Assembly (NCBI GenBank): GCA_023416585.1
Contig: JAEZHM010000105.1
Coordinates: forward strand, 8,144 to 72,143
DNA: 64,000 nt
Reading direction: 5' to 3'
From: Bacillota bacterium
GTDB taxonomy: Bacteria; Bacillota; Clostridia; Christensenellales; Aristaeellaceae
Shown piece by piece: positions 1 through 8,469 of the stretch (positions within the stretch are counted from its first letter, which is position 1; each line of letters opens with the position of its first letter). Below the pieces are notes generated by a model. It had not been told where the DNA came from. It worked only from the letters and a program-made list of their open reading frames with translations, and did no database searches. Both the position numbers and the translations under genes were made by a program.

Positions 1-305
1 TCGACATACTTCACGGCATAGTCGGCCTCAACCAGGAACAAGTCGACCTTCTTGTCGGCTTCTGTATCAGCCTGGGCCAGCAGCGCTTCATCCAAGGCGT
101 TCTGATAAGCGTTGTTGTCGCTGGGGGTGATGACCCAGTTGACGGTCACGCCTTCAGGCAGCTTGTAAAAAGCTTCAAAGCGGGCCTTGAACTCTTCGTT
201 CCAGCAGTAAATGTTGAGGACTTTGCCCTCTCCGGCGCTCGCGGCCATCGCAAATGCGGGCACAAGCATCATGACAACCAGGAGAAGAGATACCAGTTTC
301 TTCAT
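1..305 (-). CDS. Extracellular solute-binding protein of a sugar ABC importer, N-terminal part
   Basis: The reading frame starts at 305 and runs off the window at base 1, so only about 101 residues are visible. A GGAGG ribosome-binding site lies a few bases upstream of the ATG. The N-terminus is a typical signal peptide (MKK, hydrophobic core, then AMAASAG) followed by a stretch beginning KVLNIYCWNEEF, which resembles the start of family 1 carbohydrate-binding proteins of ABC importers. There is no lipobox cysteine after the hydrophobic core, so processing by signal peptidase I is more likely than lipidation. It lies downstream of the xylose genes but behind its own promoter, so a role in xylo-oligosaccharide uptake is only inferred. 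Confidence 0.75.
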   Translation of the reverse strand, partial: MKKLVSLLLVVMMLVPAFAMAASAGEGKVLNIYCWNEEFKARFEAFYKLPEGVTVNWVITPSDNNAYQNALDEALLAQADTEADKKVDLFLVEADYAVKYV

Positions 306-451
306 GGGTGGACCTCCTTGTTGCGGCATTGCCGCTCATTTTTTGTATACCAAACTAACCTTGCCGCCTGGACCTTTTTCGAAGCGCTTTAGCCTTAGAA
401 TCGGGCCATGTGCCTCTTAAAAAGAACAGGGGCAGGAAACATGTTTGGTAC

Positions 452-473
452 AAAAGCAACAGCCGTTGCTTTT
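452..473. terminator. A/T-flanked hairpin in the binding-protein leader
   Basis: A 9-bp stem (AAAAGCAAC pairing with GTTGCTTTT) with loop AGCC is followed by further T residues on the plus strand and by TTTTG on the minus strand. It sits within the leader of the minus-strand binding-protein gene, so it could act as a terminator of plus-strand readthrough or as a partial attenuator on the minus strand. Confidence 0.45.
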
Positions 474-616
474 TTCAAAGGGAAACTAGGATATCCTCCA
501 GGATTTTTAGCCCGGCGGCGCGGATGGCCTCAATGGCCCCCATGGATGGCTGCAGACATTGACGACATTGACGACACCAACAATCACAAAATCACCTAAA
601 ACGATTTCATAACCAC

Positions 617-646
617 ATTATATAGCATGTTGTATAAATATAGCAA
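617..646 (-). promoter_or_regulatory. Putative sigma-A promoter of the solute-binding protein gene
   Basis: On the minus strand TTGCTA (641-646) is followed after 18 bases by a perfect TATAAT (617-622). Start of transcription would fall near base 610, leaving a 300-base leader before the ATG at 305. Confidence 0.45.
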
Positions 647-779
647 GAGGTAATACAAACTTAGCCTAAAAAAATTTTCATGCTTGCGTCACACCAGCAA
701 TTCTTTGCCTTATTCCGGGAATTTATGAATATTTGTTCTATTAATGGGCTCAGTTTTCGAATACGTTTTAGCATGTATA

Positions 780-809
780 CAAAAAAAGAAGGCGTTTGGA
801 CAACGCCTT
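780..809 (-). terminator. Intrinsic terminator of the xylA-GH3 operon
   Basis: Perfect 8-bp stem AAGGCGTT/AACGCCTT (789-796 with 802-809, 5-base loop). Read on the minus strand it is followed by a T run (780-787). It lies 27 bases beyond the stop codon of the GH3 gene. Confidence 0.8.
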
Positions 810-835
810 CCAAGGTCAAAAACAGTTGAAAAAAA

Positions 836-2911
836 TCAGCGGCAAATCCGAATCCGCAAAGGTGAATACCCAAGCAATTCTGCGCTTCTCCGGTCTGGCT
901 GGCACCCTCCTGCCGAAAGAGAAAATTGATTGCCGCCAGAAACTTTCCGGCCATAATCATCGATCACATCAAAGGCATCTACTGACAATTGCAAGGAAAC
1001 CGTTTTTGTTTCCCCGGCCTGTAAATGAACCCTTTGAAATGCGCACAATTTGGGATTGGGTGTTTTGTAGGGGGAATCATCGGCATGTATGTAGGCCTGC
1101 ACCACCTCATCCCCATCCATATCGCCTGCATTGCGCAGCGTTACGGAAAGAACATTACCCTGCATCTGAGCTTTTTCATAAACAAAACGGGTGTAGGAGA
1201 GGCCATAGCCAAAGGGATACAGCGGCGTTTCCACAAAATAGCGGTATGTACGGCCTTTCATGCTGTAATCTGTGAATTCAGGCAGTTCCGTTACGCTATG
1301 GTAGAACGTAAGGGGCAGGCGTCCGGAGGGAGACACCTTGCCCAAAAGTATATCGGCGGCTGCTGTGCCGCCGGCCTGGCCGGGATACCAGGCATAAAGG
1401 ATGGCATTTCCTTCGTTCACCCGCAAGGCGCTTCCCGCGGCCACCAGGGTAACCACCGGTTTGCCTGTTTTCATAACGGCTTCCAACAGCTTTCTCTGGG
1501 AAGGGGGCAGCTCCAGATCATTTTTATCGCCGGAGAAATATTGGTTGCCGGTGTCGCCTTCTTCACCCTCGATGGTGGCGTCCAGCCCAAGGCAGAGGAT
1601 GACCACATCCGCCTGTTCCGCCACGAAAACCGCTTCCGCCAATCTGTCGTCAGGCAGGGAAAGGCCGCTCATTCTGTCTTTGTGCAAATGACACCCCTGG
1701 GAATACAGCACTCTCGCCTTCCCTTTACATGCGGCTCTAAGCCCCTCCAGGAATGTGACGTAGCGGGAGGATGTGCCGTTGTAGTTGCCCTCTAAACAGG
1801 CCTGACTGTCACCATTGGGACCAATGACAGCCACGGTGGAAAGCTTATTCAAATCAAGCGGCAGAAGACCGTCGTTCTTTAGCAGTACCATGCTCTTGTG
1901 CGCAGCTAACAGCGCCTTTTGGTCATGAGCATCTGTGTCGCATTCCAGATAAGAGATATCATCAAATTCGCAGTCTTCGTCGAATAAGCCGAGTTTAATC
2001 CTTGTGGCCATAAGGCGCGTCGTGGCCAGAGTTATTTGCCCTTCCGTCACCAGGCCTTCCTGATAGGCCTGCATCAGATGAAGGTAGGTGTTGCCGCAGT
2101 TTAGATCACAGCCGTTTTTTAACGCCAGTGCCGCGCTTTCCGGGGCGGTGTCGGTGACATGATGCTGGGTGTGAAAATCCCGTATGGCCCAGCAGTCGCT
2201 GACCACGTGGCCCTCAAAGCCCCATTCGTCCCTCAAGATGTCTTTTAAGAGTGTTTTGGAGCCGCAGGCCGGTTCGCCGTTGACACGGTTGTAGGCGCCC
2301 ATCACGGCTTCCACCTTGGCTTCCTTCACCAACGCTTCAAAGGCGGGCAGATACGTTTCCCGCATGTCCTTTGGTGAAGCCACGGCGTCAAATTTGTGGC
2401 GCAGCGCCTCCGGTCCGGAATGTACGGCAAAATGCTTGGCGCAGGCGGCGCCTTTTAAGTACTTTCCGTTCCCCTGCAGGCCCTTAACAAACGCCACGCC
2501 CAGACGGGCCGTAAGGTGCGGGTCCTCCCCGTAGGTCTCATGGCCGCGGCCCCAGCGGGGATCGCGGAAAATATTGATGTTGGGGGACCAGAAGGTAAGG
2601 CCCTTGTAGATGTCCCGGTCGCCTTTGGCGCTTTGGGCGTTGTACTTTGCCCTGCCCTCGGTAGCTATAATATCCGCGATCTCCTCAAGACCTTGTGTAT
2701 CGAACATGGCGGCAAGGCCGATAGCCTGGGGGAAGACCGTGGCTGTACCGGCCCTTGCCACGCCGTGGAGCGCTTCATTCCACCAATTGTAGGCGGGAAT
2801 CCCCAAACGGGGGATGGCGGGGGCGTCATAGCGAAGCTGGGAAGCCTTCTCCTCCAGCGTCATTTGGGAAACAATATTTGAAGCCTGCTCCCATACTTTT
2901 TTCTGATCCAT
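836..2911 (-). CDS. Glycoside hydrolase family 3 (beta-xylosidase/beta-glucosidase type)
   Basis: Predicted 691-residue exo-glycosidase that releases sugars from the non-reducing ends of oligosaccharides. The family 3 N-terminal barrel is clear: NIFRDPRWGRGHETYGEDP at about residue 115-130 is the usual substrate-site block, and VSDCWAIRDF carries the nucleophile aspartate of the SDxW motif. The alpha/beta sandwich domain and a C-terminal fibronectin-III-like domain follow, so the length is normal for the family. There is no signal peptide, so the enzyme is probably cytoplasmic and acts on imported oligosaccharides. It starts 33 bases after the stop of xylA on the same strand and should be co-transcribed with it, which favours a beta-xylosidase role over beta-glucosidase. 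Substrate specificity cannot be read from sequence alone. Confidence 0.9.
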   Translation of the reverse strand: MDQKKVWEQASNIVSQMTLEEKASQLRYDAPAIPRLGIPAYNWWNEALHGVARAGTATVFPQAIGLAAMFDTQGLEEIADIIATEGRAKYNAQSAKGDRDIYKGLTFWSPNINIFRDPRWGRGHETYGEDPHLTARLGVAFVKGLQGNGKYLKGAACAKHFAVHSGPEALRHKFDAVASPKDMRETYLPAFEALVKEAKVEAVMGAYNRVNGEPACGSKTLLKDILRDEWGFEGHVVSDCWAIRDFHTQHHVTDTAPESAALALKNGCDLNCGNTYLHLMQAYQEGLVTEGQITLATTRLMATRIKLGLFDEDCEFDDISYLECDTDAHDQKALLAAHKSMVLLKNDGLLPLDLNKLSTVAVIGPNGDSQACLEGNYNGTSSRYVTFLEGLRAACKGKARVLYSQGCHLHKDRMSGLSLPDDRLAEAVFVAEQADVVILCLGLDATIEGEEGDTGNQYFSGDKNDLELPPSQRKLLEAVMKTGKPVVTLVAAGSALRVNEGNAILYAWYPGQAGGTAAADILLGKVSPSGRLPLTFYHSVTELPEFTDYSMKGRTYRYFVETPLYPFGYGLSYTRFVYEKAQMQGNVLSVTLRNAGDMDGDEVVQAYIHADDSPYKTPNPKLCAFQRVHLQAGETKTVSLQLSVDAFDVIDDYGRKVSGGNQFSLSAGGCQPDRRSAELLGYSPLRIRICR

Positions 2912-2944
2912 GGGTGCCCCCGCCTTTCCCTTTTGCTATCTAGT

Positions 2945-4264
2945 TCAGCTGAAAAGAATGCTGTTGAGAACGCTCTCCAGGTATTCCTGCTTGCCGGATT
3001 CGGGCAGCGGCGCCGTGCCGTTTTTCTCGGCATAGGCAGCCAGCTCCGTTAGGGTTGTTTCTCCATCACGGATCTTTTTACCGATGCCGGATGCATAGCT
3101 TGTGTACCGTTCCTTCACGAAACCGTCGATGCGGCCGTCTTCGATCATCCGGGCTGCCTTTATAAGCCCCAAGGCAAAGGAATCCATGCCCAGGATGAAG
3201 CCCAGGAACATATCCTCCATGGTGTAGCTGGGGCGGCGGTCCTTGGCGTCAAAGTTGAGCCCGCCGTTTTTGAGCCCGCCGGCCTTCAGCACTTCATACA
3301 TGCACAGGGTGGTGTCATATACGTTGGAGGGGAACTGGTCGGTATCCCAGCCCAGCAGCATATCACCCTGATTGGCGTCGATGCTGCCCAGCATGCCGTT
3401 GATGGCAGATACCCGCAAATCGTGCTGGAAGGTGTGGCCGGCCAGCGTAGCATGATTGGCCTCGATGTTCAATTTGAAATCCTTGTCCAGCCCGTATTGG
3501 CGGACAAAGCCGATGGCGGTGGCGGCGTCGAAATCGTACTGATGCTTCGTGGGCTCCTTGGGTTTGGGCTCAATGAAGAAGTCACCTGTAAAGCCGATGC
3601 TGCGGCCGTATTTGACCGCCATCTTCATAAGCGCGGCAATATTCTCCTGCTCAAACTTCATGTCGGTGTTGAGCAGCGTCTCATACCCTTCGCGGCCGCC
3701 CCAGAACACATAGCCCAGGCCGCCAAGCTTCACGGTGATGTCAATGGCCTTTTTGATCTGCGCCGCGGCGTGGCAGAACACATCCGCGCTGTTGCTGGAG
3801 CCGGCGCCGTTCATGTACCTTGGATGGCTGAACAGGTTGGCCGTACCCCACAGGAGCTTGATTCCCGTAGCCTTCATCTTTGCAAGGATATAGTCGCTGA
3901 TCTCATCCAGCCTTGCGTTTGTTTCCGCCAAGGTATCCGCTTCGGGCACAATGTCAGCGTCATGGAAGCAGAAGTATTCGATGCCCAGCTTTTGCATGAA
4001 CTCAAAGCCCGCGTCCACCTTGGCTTTTGCATGTTCCATGGTGCCGAGCTTTGCGCCGAAAGATTTGTCCGCCGTACCGGGGCCGAACATGTCGGTACCG
4101 GTAGCGCACAGCGTATGCCACCAAGCCATGGCAAAGCGCAAATGCTCCTTCATCGGCTTGCCAAGCACGGTCTGATCCGGGTTATAGTATTTGAAAGAAA
4201 GGGGATTCCGGGACTGTGGGCCTTCGTAGGCTACCTTGGGCAGGTTTTTGAAAATTTCGCTCAT
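2945..4264 (-). CDS. xylA: Xylose isomerase
   Basis: Converts D-xylose to D-xylulose in the cytoplasm. The 439-residue protein is the long (class II) form. The metal- and proton-transfer histidine and its aspartate partner are visible as FCFHDADIVPE (H101, D104), and WWHTLCATGTDMFGPGT is the class II signature near residue 48. A good AAAGGAG site precedes the ATG at 4264. It is the first gene of a xylA-GH3 operon driven by a consensus promoter about 230 bases upstream, and two identical palindromic operators lie in and near the leader, so repression by a LacI-type sugar regulator is likely. No xylulokinase gene is present in this window. Confidence 0.96.
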   Translation of the reverse strand: MSEIFKNLPKVAYEGPQSRNPLSFKYYNPDQTVLGKPMKEHLRFAMAWWHTLCATGTDMFGPGTADKSFGAKLGTMEHAKAKVDAGFEFMQKLGIEYFCFHDADIVPEADTLAETNARLDEISDYILAKMKATGIKLLWGTANLFSHPRYMNGAGSSNSADVFCHAAAQIKKAIDITVKLGGLGYVFWGGREGYETLLNTDMKFEQENIAALMKMAVKYGRSIGFTGDFFIEPKPKEPTKHQYDFDAATAIGFVRQYGLDKDFKLNIEANHATLAGHTFQHDLRVSAINGMLGSIDANQGDMLLGWDTDQFPSNVYDTTLCMYEVLKAGGLKNGGLNFDAKDRRPSYTMEDMFLGFILGMDSFALGLIKAARMIEDGRIDGFVKERYTSYASGIGKKIRDGETTLTELAAYAEKNGTAPLPESGKQEYLESVLNSILFS

Positions 4265-4295
4265 ACGCGCGCTCCTTTAATTTTATTGGTTTGAT

Positions 4296-4309
4296 TGTGC
4301 TCGAGCACA
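4296..4309. promoter_or_regulatory. Downstream palindromic operator of xylA
   Basis: Perfect 14-bp palindrome TGTGCTCGAGCACA, 32 bases upstream of the xylA start. It is identical to the upstream copy at 4466-4479. A CG-centred perfect dyad of this length is typical of LacI/GalR-family operators. Confidence 0.7.
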
Positions 4310-4465
4310 CTTGTCGGTACGACTTTTGCCCTGACTGCGTAAGAGACAAACGCAACCGTCTTATCGCAGCCGGCTTACCCGGATTTTCTACATGATGCCG
4401 GTTTTCTATGCGCATAAGGGAGTTTCGGCTCCCCCTGCGCGGTCAAAAGCATCTGCACGGCTACA

Positions 4466-4479
4466 TGTGCTCGAGCACA
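4466..4479. promoter_or_regulatory. Promoter-proximal palindromic operator of xylA
   Basis: Second copy of TGTGCTCGAGCACA. It begins about 15 bases downstream of the -10 box of the xylA promoter, so a bound protein would block initiation or clearance. Centre-to-centre distance to the other copy is 170 bp, which would permit looping by a tetrameric repressor. Confidence 0.75.
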
Positions 4480-4493
4480 CTATATATGATATT

Positions 4494-4522
4494 ATCATAC
4501 GAATATTTCATGATATTGTCAA
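4494..4522 (-). promoter_or_regulatory. Consensus sigma-A promoter of xylA-GH3
   Basis: Minus strand TTGACA (4517-4522), exactly 17 bases, then TATGAT (4494-4499). The -35 is perfect and the -10 has one deviation. It predicts a leader of about 220 bases, containing both operators and a GC-rich hairpin near 4410-4440. Confidence 0.8.
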
Positions 4523-4604
4523 CCGGGATCAGAAATTTCTTGATATCCTCTATTCGTCACTTTTGCATGATTGGCCTCCCGTTGCAACCGCAAAAATGCA
4601 GGCG

Positions 4605-5387
4605 TCACACTGTTTCCTGCCCGAACACTTCCCATTCGGTCAGCGCCGGGAATGGGGAAAGATTTTTGGCCTTGATTAGGTCCGACAGCCTGACCCATTC
4701 CACCATATGTTCGCCTGTCAAGAAATACTGCGTATCCCCTGTCTTCTCAAAGGAGAGCACCATTTGCTGCCCGTCGGAAAACGTCAAGGTCCCCTTGGTC
4801 CACCAGCTGTCGTGGGGAAAATCGGCCCGAAGAGTAATAGCCACTTCATCGATGCGCACAGTGCGGCCAAAATGTATGAAAATTTCCGCATCTGCCCGCC
4901 CGCCAATGCCCCAGGATTGGTAGGGCCAGTTGCCGTGGCTTGAATTGAACTTCATCCCATCTATCACGCTGCGGGCGAAAAAAGCAGGCTCATCCCTTGT
5001 TTCCACATTAGCCGTCGCGTGAGGAAAGCAATTTTCATAAAACCGCTGGTCAAGGGGATTAAGCGCCAGGTTGCGGCGCGCGCGCAACTCCCCCTCACGG
5101 GCCGGGCGTATTTGAAGGATATGCCTGTCCCCCGCAAATGCCTGGGGCGGATAGGCCAGCGCAAAATCACCCTTGGGGATTTTATAGATAAATTTCTTTT
5201 CCGGAAGATATATCATGGACTCCGGCAGCGCCTGGTCCACCTGGATCACACAATGCTGTGTGTCCGCCAAAAAGACAATGCTGTCGCCCTCTTCATAGGC
5301 GAGAGTGCACAGAAGCCTGGCATAGTTTGCTTTGGAGGCGGACTGTTTGACCTTGCCGGCAGCATCAACAACCTGTATGGAATACAT
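4605..5387 (-). CDS. Uncharacterised protein with a sugar-binding-like C-terminal half
   Basis: I do not recognise a named family with certainty. The 260-residue protein has no signal peptide or membrane segment. The first 90 residues are beta-rich. Residues from about 105 on (ARRNLALNPLDQR, later HGNWPYQSWGIGGRADAEI and RIDEVAITLRADFPHDSWW) read like a discoidin/F5-8C-type or other galactose-binding-fold jelly roll, with many exposed aromatics suited to carbohydrate contact. It ends about 80 bases upstream of the xylA promoter on the same strand, so it may belong functionally to plant-glycan use. Its Shine-Dalgarno (GGGAGG, 5394-5399 on the minus strand) is inside a 9-bp inverted repeat. Confidence 0.6.
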   Translation of the reverse strand: MYSIQVVDAAGKVKQSASKANYARLLCTLAYEEGDSIVFLADTQHCVIQVDQALPESMIYLPEKKFIYKIPKGDFALAYPPQAFAGDRHILQIRPAREGELRARRNLALNPLDQRFYENCFPHATANVETRDEPAFFARSVIDGMKFNSSHGNWPYQSWGIGGRADAEIFIHFGRTVRIDEVAITLRADFPHDSWWTKGTLTFSDGQQMVLSFEKTGDTQYFLTGEHMVEWVRLSDLIKAKNLSPFPALTEWEVFGQETV

Positions 5388-5393
5388 AACAAA

Positions 5394-5442
5394 CCTCCCG
5401 GATTAATGATGCAATCATTTGTTCCATCATACCTCCGGGAGG
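5394..5442 (-). promoter_or_regulatory. Inverted repeat that sequesters a ribosome-binding site
   Basis: CCTCCCGGA (5394-5402) pairs with TCCGGGAGG (5434-5442). On the minus strand the 3' arm contains the GGGAGG site of the gene starting at 5387. The loop holds a second small dyad (AATGAT/ATCATT). It also follows the stop of the upstream permease gene by 20 bases, so it could double as a weak terminator. Confidence 0.5.
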
Positions 5443-5462
5443 CGGCGATATCAAGCGTTTTG

Positions 5463-6206
5463 CTATTCCCAGCGGAAGAATTTCAGCGACAGGAATATTC
5501 CGACCACAGCGATGACGGCTAATACAACAAAGGACAGCGTCATGCTGTGAAGGTCCTGCCCCATTGATGCGGCCTTCAAAAGCTTGATTCCCTGGGTTAG
5601 GGGCATAAAATCGGCCACGGTTTGCAGCGCTTTGGGCATGATCTCATAAGGGATGGTTGCACCCGACAAGAACAGCATTGGAAAGTAGAACGCGCTGGCC
5701 AGGATGCCGCCCATCTGGCTGCTTTTGGCCAAGGAGGCTATGGTCATGCCGATGGCGTGAATGGATACAAGAACAAGCAGATACACAAGGATGAAAGTGA
5801 TCAGGGAACCCTGCAGCCTGAAGCCGAAAAGCAGCGTGCAGATCAGGTATACCAGAACAGAGGACGCAATGGAGAGCGTAAAGCTGTACAGCACGTGGGC
5901 GTTTAGGAGCGTGCCGGGGCTTACAGGTGTCACCTTATAGCGTTTCAGTATCTTGCGCCACCTGTAATCGGAAAGTGCGATAGGCAGGCCCATGAGGCCT
6001 GCGGCGCAAATGCCGATGCTGGCCACGGCCGCGAAGCTCATGTCGATTTTGCGCACAGCAGATCCCGCTTCCGAAGGGGAGCCGCCGTACAGCACCCCCA
6101 GCAGCAGCATCAGCCCTACAGGCATCAATACGCCGAATAATACTGATGAAAACTCCCGGTAAGACAGCTTTGTTTCCGTCTTGTACATCAGCCACAATGT
6201 TTTCAT
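5463..6206 (-). CDS. ABC-2 type transporter permease
   Basis: A 247-residue integral membrane protein with six predicted hydrophobic segments (for example GVLMPVGLMLLLGVLYG near 25-40 and SFVVLAVIAVVGIFLSLKFF at the end). Layout matches ABC-2 permeases of drug, lantibiotic or lipid exporters. The start codon overlaps the stop of the ATPase gene by four bases (ATGA), so the two are translationally coupled and form one exporter. The cargo is not evident. The divergent XRE-membrane protein at 7170 is the likely regulator. Confidence 0.88.
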   Translation of the reverse strand: MKTLWLMYKTETKLSYREFSSVLFGVLMPVGLMLLLGVLYGGSPSEAGSAVRKIDMSFAAVASIGICAAGLMGLPIALSDYRWRKILKRYKVTPVSPGTLLNAHVLYSFTLSIASSVLVYLICTLLFGFRLQGSLITFILVYLLVLVSIHAIGMTIASLAKSSQMGGILASAFYFPMLFLSGATIPYEIMPKALQTVADFMPLTQGIKLLKAASMGQDLHSMTLSFVVLAVIAVVGIFLSLKFFRWE

Positions 6207-6922
6207 ACCGCTTCCTCCTGTGCAAAGGCGACGAACGCATCATCCATATTATCTGTGCCGCTTTGGGCGATTACCTGACTGACCGTACCCGCAGTAATGA
6301 TTTTTCCGTGCTTCATAATGGCGACCATGTCGCACAGATGCGAAACCTCGTCCATGTAGTGGGAGGTCAAAAGCACTGTAGCGCCCTTCTCCTTAAGCGA
6401 GCGGATATATTGCCACACCTTCCGCCTGGCCACGGGATCGAGCCCGGTGGTCAGCTCATCCAGAAAGACAACCTCAGGACTGTGCATCACCGCCAGCAGT
6501 ATATCCAGCTTCTGGCGCTCGCCGCCCGACAGGCTGGAAACCTGGGATTTGTACTTATCTGAAAGGCCGAATTCTTCCAGCATATCTTTCCAGCCGGCTG
6601 CATTTTTGTAAAGCGACGCGTTGATTTCACATATCTCCCCCACCCGGATCTTGCTTGGGTAAGCCGCGTTCTGAAACTGAACGCCGACCCTTTGGAACAG
6701 CGCTTTCCTGTTTTGATTCGGGCTTTGCCCAAGAAGCAGAACGCTGCCCTTTTCAAATGCTTTGGTTCCGAGGATGCATTCCAGAGTAGTGGATTTTCCG
6801 GCTCCGTTATGACCGAGAAGCCCGAAGACCGTGCCTTTTTTCACATCAAAGGAAATGCCGTCCACGGCTTTCATGCCTGTGTAGGATTTTTCGAGATTGT
6901 GTACCGAGATTACGGTTTCCAT
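6203..6922 (-). CDS. ABC transporter ATP-binding protein
   Basis: A 239-residue ATPase subunit. The Walker A motif is GLLGHNGAGKSTT near residue 35, the ABC signature is SSLSGGERQKLD near 128, and Walker B is VVFLDELTTGLDP near 150, followed by the H-loop TSHYMDE. It is paired with the permease that follows with a four-base overlap. The family (DrrA/CcmA-like) usually energises export of hydrophobic compounds or peptides. The gene heads a divergent arrangement with the regulator at 7170. Confidence 0.93.
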   Translation of the reverse strand: METVISVHNLEKSYTGMKAVDGISFDVKKGTVFGLLGHNGAGKSTTLECILGTKAFEKGSVLLLGQSPNQNRKALFQRVGVQFQNAAYPSKIRVGEICEINASLYKNAAGWKDMLEEFGLSDKYKSQVSSLSGGERQKLDILLAVMHSPEVVFLDELTTGLDPVARRKVWQYIRSLKEKGATVLLTSHYMDEVSHLCDMVAIMKHGKIITAGTVSQVIAQSGTDNMDDAFVAFAQEEAV

Positions 6923-7132
6923 TAGGCTACCTCCTGTTTATGATGCAGGAAGAAGAATAACCCATTTTAAGGAAAGGTTCTTGACTTTGGTTGCTAAAAT
7001 GAGCGGAGCAAAGAAGATTTAAGTCCGGCAGCCAGCTTATCTGCCTTTCTGCTGAATGCCAACGTCATTTAGAATAGGCCATTCTACGAAATAGCGACAC
7101 ACTCGCCGTCTTATAGGTTGCATTTTTAATCA

Positions 7133-7163
7133 CCCTCCCGTAGAATCAGTTAAGACGGGAGGG
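7133..7163 (+). promoter_or_regulatory. Inverted repeat covering the ribosome-binding site of the XRE gene
   Basis: CCCTCCCGT (7133-7141) is perfectly complementary to ACGGGAGGG (7155-7163), with a 13-base loop. The right arm is the Shine-Dalgarno of the gene whose ATG is at 7170. In RNA this 9-bp, mostly GC helix would hide the ribosome site. As DNA it could instead be an operator dyad. Confidence 0.55.
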
Positions 7164-7169
7164 GAAAAT

Positions 7170-8390
7170 ATGGTAAATAAGACCATCGGCAGCTTTCGGG
7201 CAGCGCTGCGCAAGGCAAATGGTATGACGCAAGAAGATGTAGCACAGCGTGTGTTTGTATCCAATAAAACTGTCAGCAAATGGGAACGGAATGAAAGCAG
7301 CCCGGACCTTGCCCTGATCCCTGTTTTGGCGGAATTATTCGGCGTTACCTGCGACGAAATCCTCCGAGGCGAGCGCGGAGAAAAGGAGCATGGGAACGAT
7401 GAGAAAACCCGTTTAAAAACAGAAAAGCAGATGCAGCGCATTCATACTCATACGATAAATCAATTCAAGAGCATATCTGTCATCGCGGCTTCTTTGACAA
7501 TTCTGGGGCTCATGTGCCATTTTGCCGTAGCTTACACGTATTTCAAACCCTTGGTGGCCTTTGGCTTGGGGCTTGCATTCCTGCTTGGCAGCATCGTTTT
7601 GGAAATCATTCAGCTCATCCGGGCCAATGCCGCGCTGCAGGATGGAGCCGTGCCGGGGGAGGGTTCTATTTTACCTGCTGCCACGGTTTCTCTCCTGCGT
7701 AGGATCGCCTTCGCCGTCTTAGCGTTCAACGCATGGGCCGCTATTTTGATCTGGCCCATGGTGGCAGCGGAAGAACTGGATTATGTCAACGGCGTATTAT
7801 CCTTAGACGCCTACCTTTCCCAACTGCCGATGCAGTTGACGATTTGCCTTTTCGCAGCGGCGCTTGCCGCATATTTTGCCCGGCACTGGCTGGGCTTTAG
7901 GATAAACGAAAAGTCGGTCATAGCCACTATGAGCTATAAGACCGGCATGATCCGCCGCATGGCGTGGATGCAGGCAGCCTTTTTGCTGGGATTGGCAGCT
8001 CTGTTCTTTGTTCCATCGTTGGTTTATGTATTGAGCGGCGGATTTGAAGTTATTGGAGGCATCTTATTTCTTGCACTGATAATAGTCATTTTTGTGGTGA
8101 TGGTAGTAACATTGATCCGTTCGTTTCGGGGCAGCAAAGACCGGCTGGAGCGCTTGCTGGTCCTGCTTCTTAGTATAAGAAACATTATTTTTGGCGTAAT
8201 AATTATTACTGTATTCAACAGTATCAATGTGTACGTGAGTATTTCTCCCCGTCCGGATTTGTCCTTCGATATACAGGGTATTCCGGCAGCGTTGTTTCAA
8301 ATATTTTTGATCACAATGGTATATTTGATTGTCAAGCATTACCTGGTCAGGAAGCAAAAGGGTAATGAGAATGAGCAAGCCGTTTCCTGA
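7170..8390 (+). CDS. XRE-family regulator fused to a multi-pass membrane domain
   Basis: The 406-residue protein begins with a Cro/C1-type helix-turn-helix (residues 5-65; MTQEDVAQRVFVSNKTVSKWE is the recognition region) followed by a linker and about seven to eight hydrophobic segments from residue 95 on. The TM region is DUF-like and is not recognised as a transporter. Such HTH-membrane fusions commonly sit next to ABC-2 exporters and act as sensors of envelope stress or of the exported compound. Divergent placement to the ABC genes at 5463-6922 supports this. A strong GGGAGGGG site precedes the ATG. Confidence 0.82.
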   Translation: MVNKTIGSFRAALRKANGMTQEDVAQRVFVSNKTVSKWERNESSPDLALIPVLAELFGVTCDEILRGERGEKEHGNDEKTRLKTEKQMQRIHTHTINQFKSISVIAASLTILGLMCHFAVAYTYFKPLVAFGLGLAFLLGSIVLEIIQLIRANAALQDGAVPGEGSILPAATVSLLRRIAFAVLAFNAWAAILIWPMVAAEELDYVNGVLSLDAYLSQLPMQLTICLFAAALAAYFARHWLGFRINEKSVIATMSYKTGMIRRMAWMQAAFLLGLAALFFVPSLVYVLSGGFEVIGGILFLALIIVIFVVMVVTLIRSFRGSKDRLERLLVLLLSIRNIIFGVIIITVFNSINVYVSISPRPDLSFDIQGIPAALFQIFLITMVYLIVKHYLVRKQKGNENEQAVS

Positions 8391-8469
8391 AAGGAATTGA
8401 TTTTTTTAATGAAAGACATGAATGCCTGAATAGAATGATAACCAAAAGCACATGCATTCCTCCGGCCTG

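Larger units (their letters stand above)
306..835. other. Gene-free leader between the binding-protein gene and the GH3 gene
   Basis: No convincing gene is present in this 530-base stretch. It holds the likely minus-strand promoter of the binding-protein gene (617-646), an intrinsic hairpin with A and T runs (452-473), a short tandem repeat of the nonamer GACATTGAC at about 557-577, and the terminator of the GH3 gene (780-809). The transcript leader of the binding-protein gene would be about 300 bases long. Confidence 0.6.
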
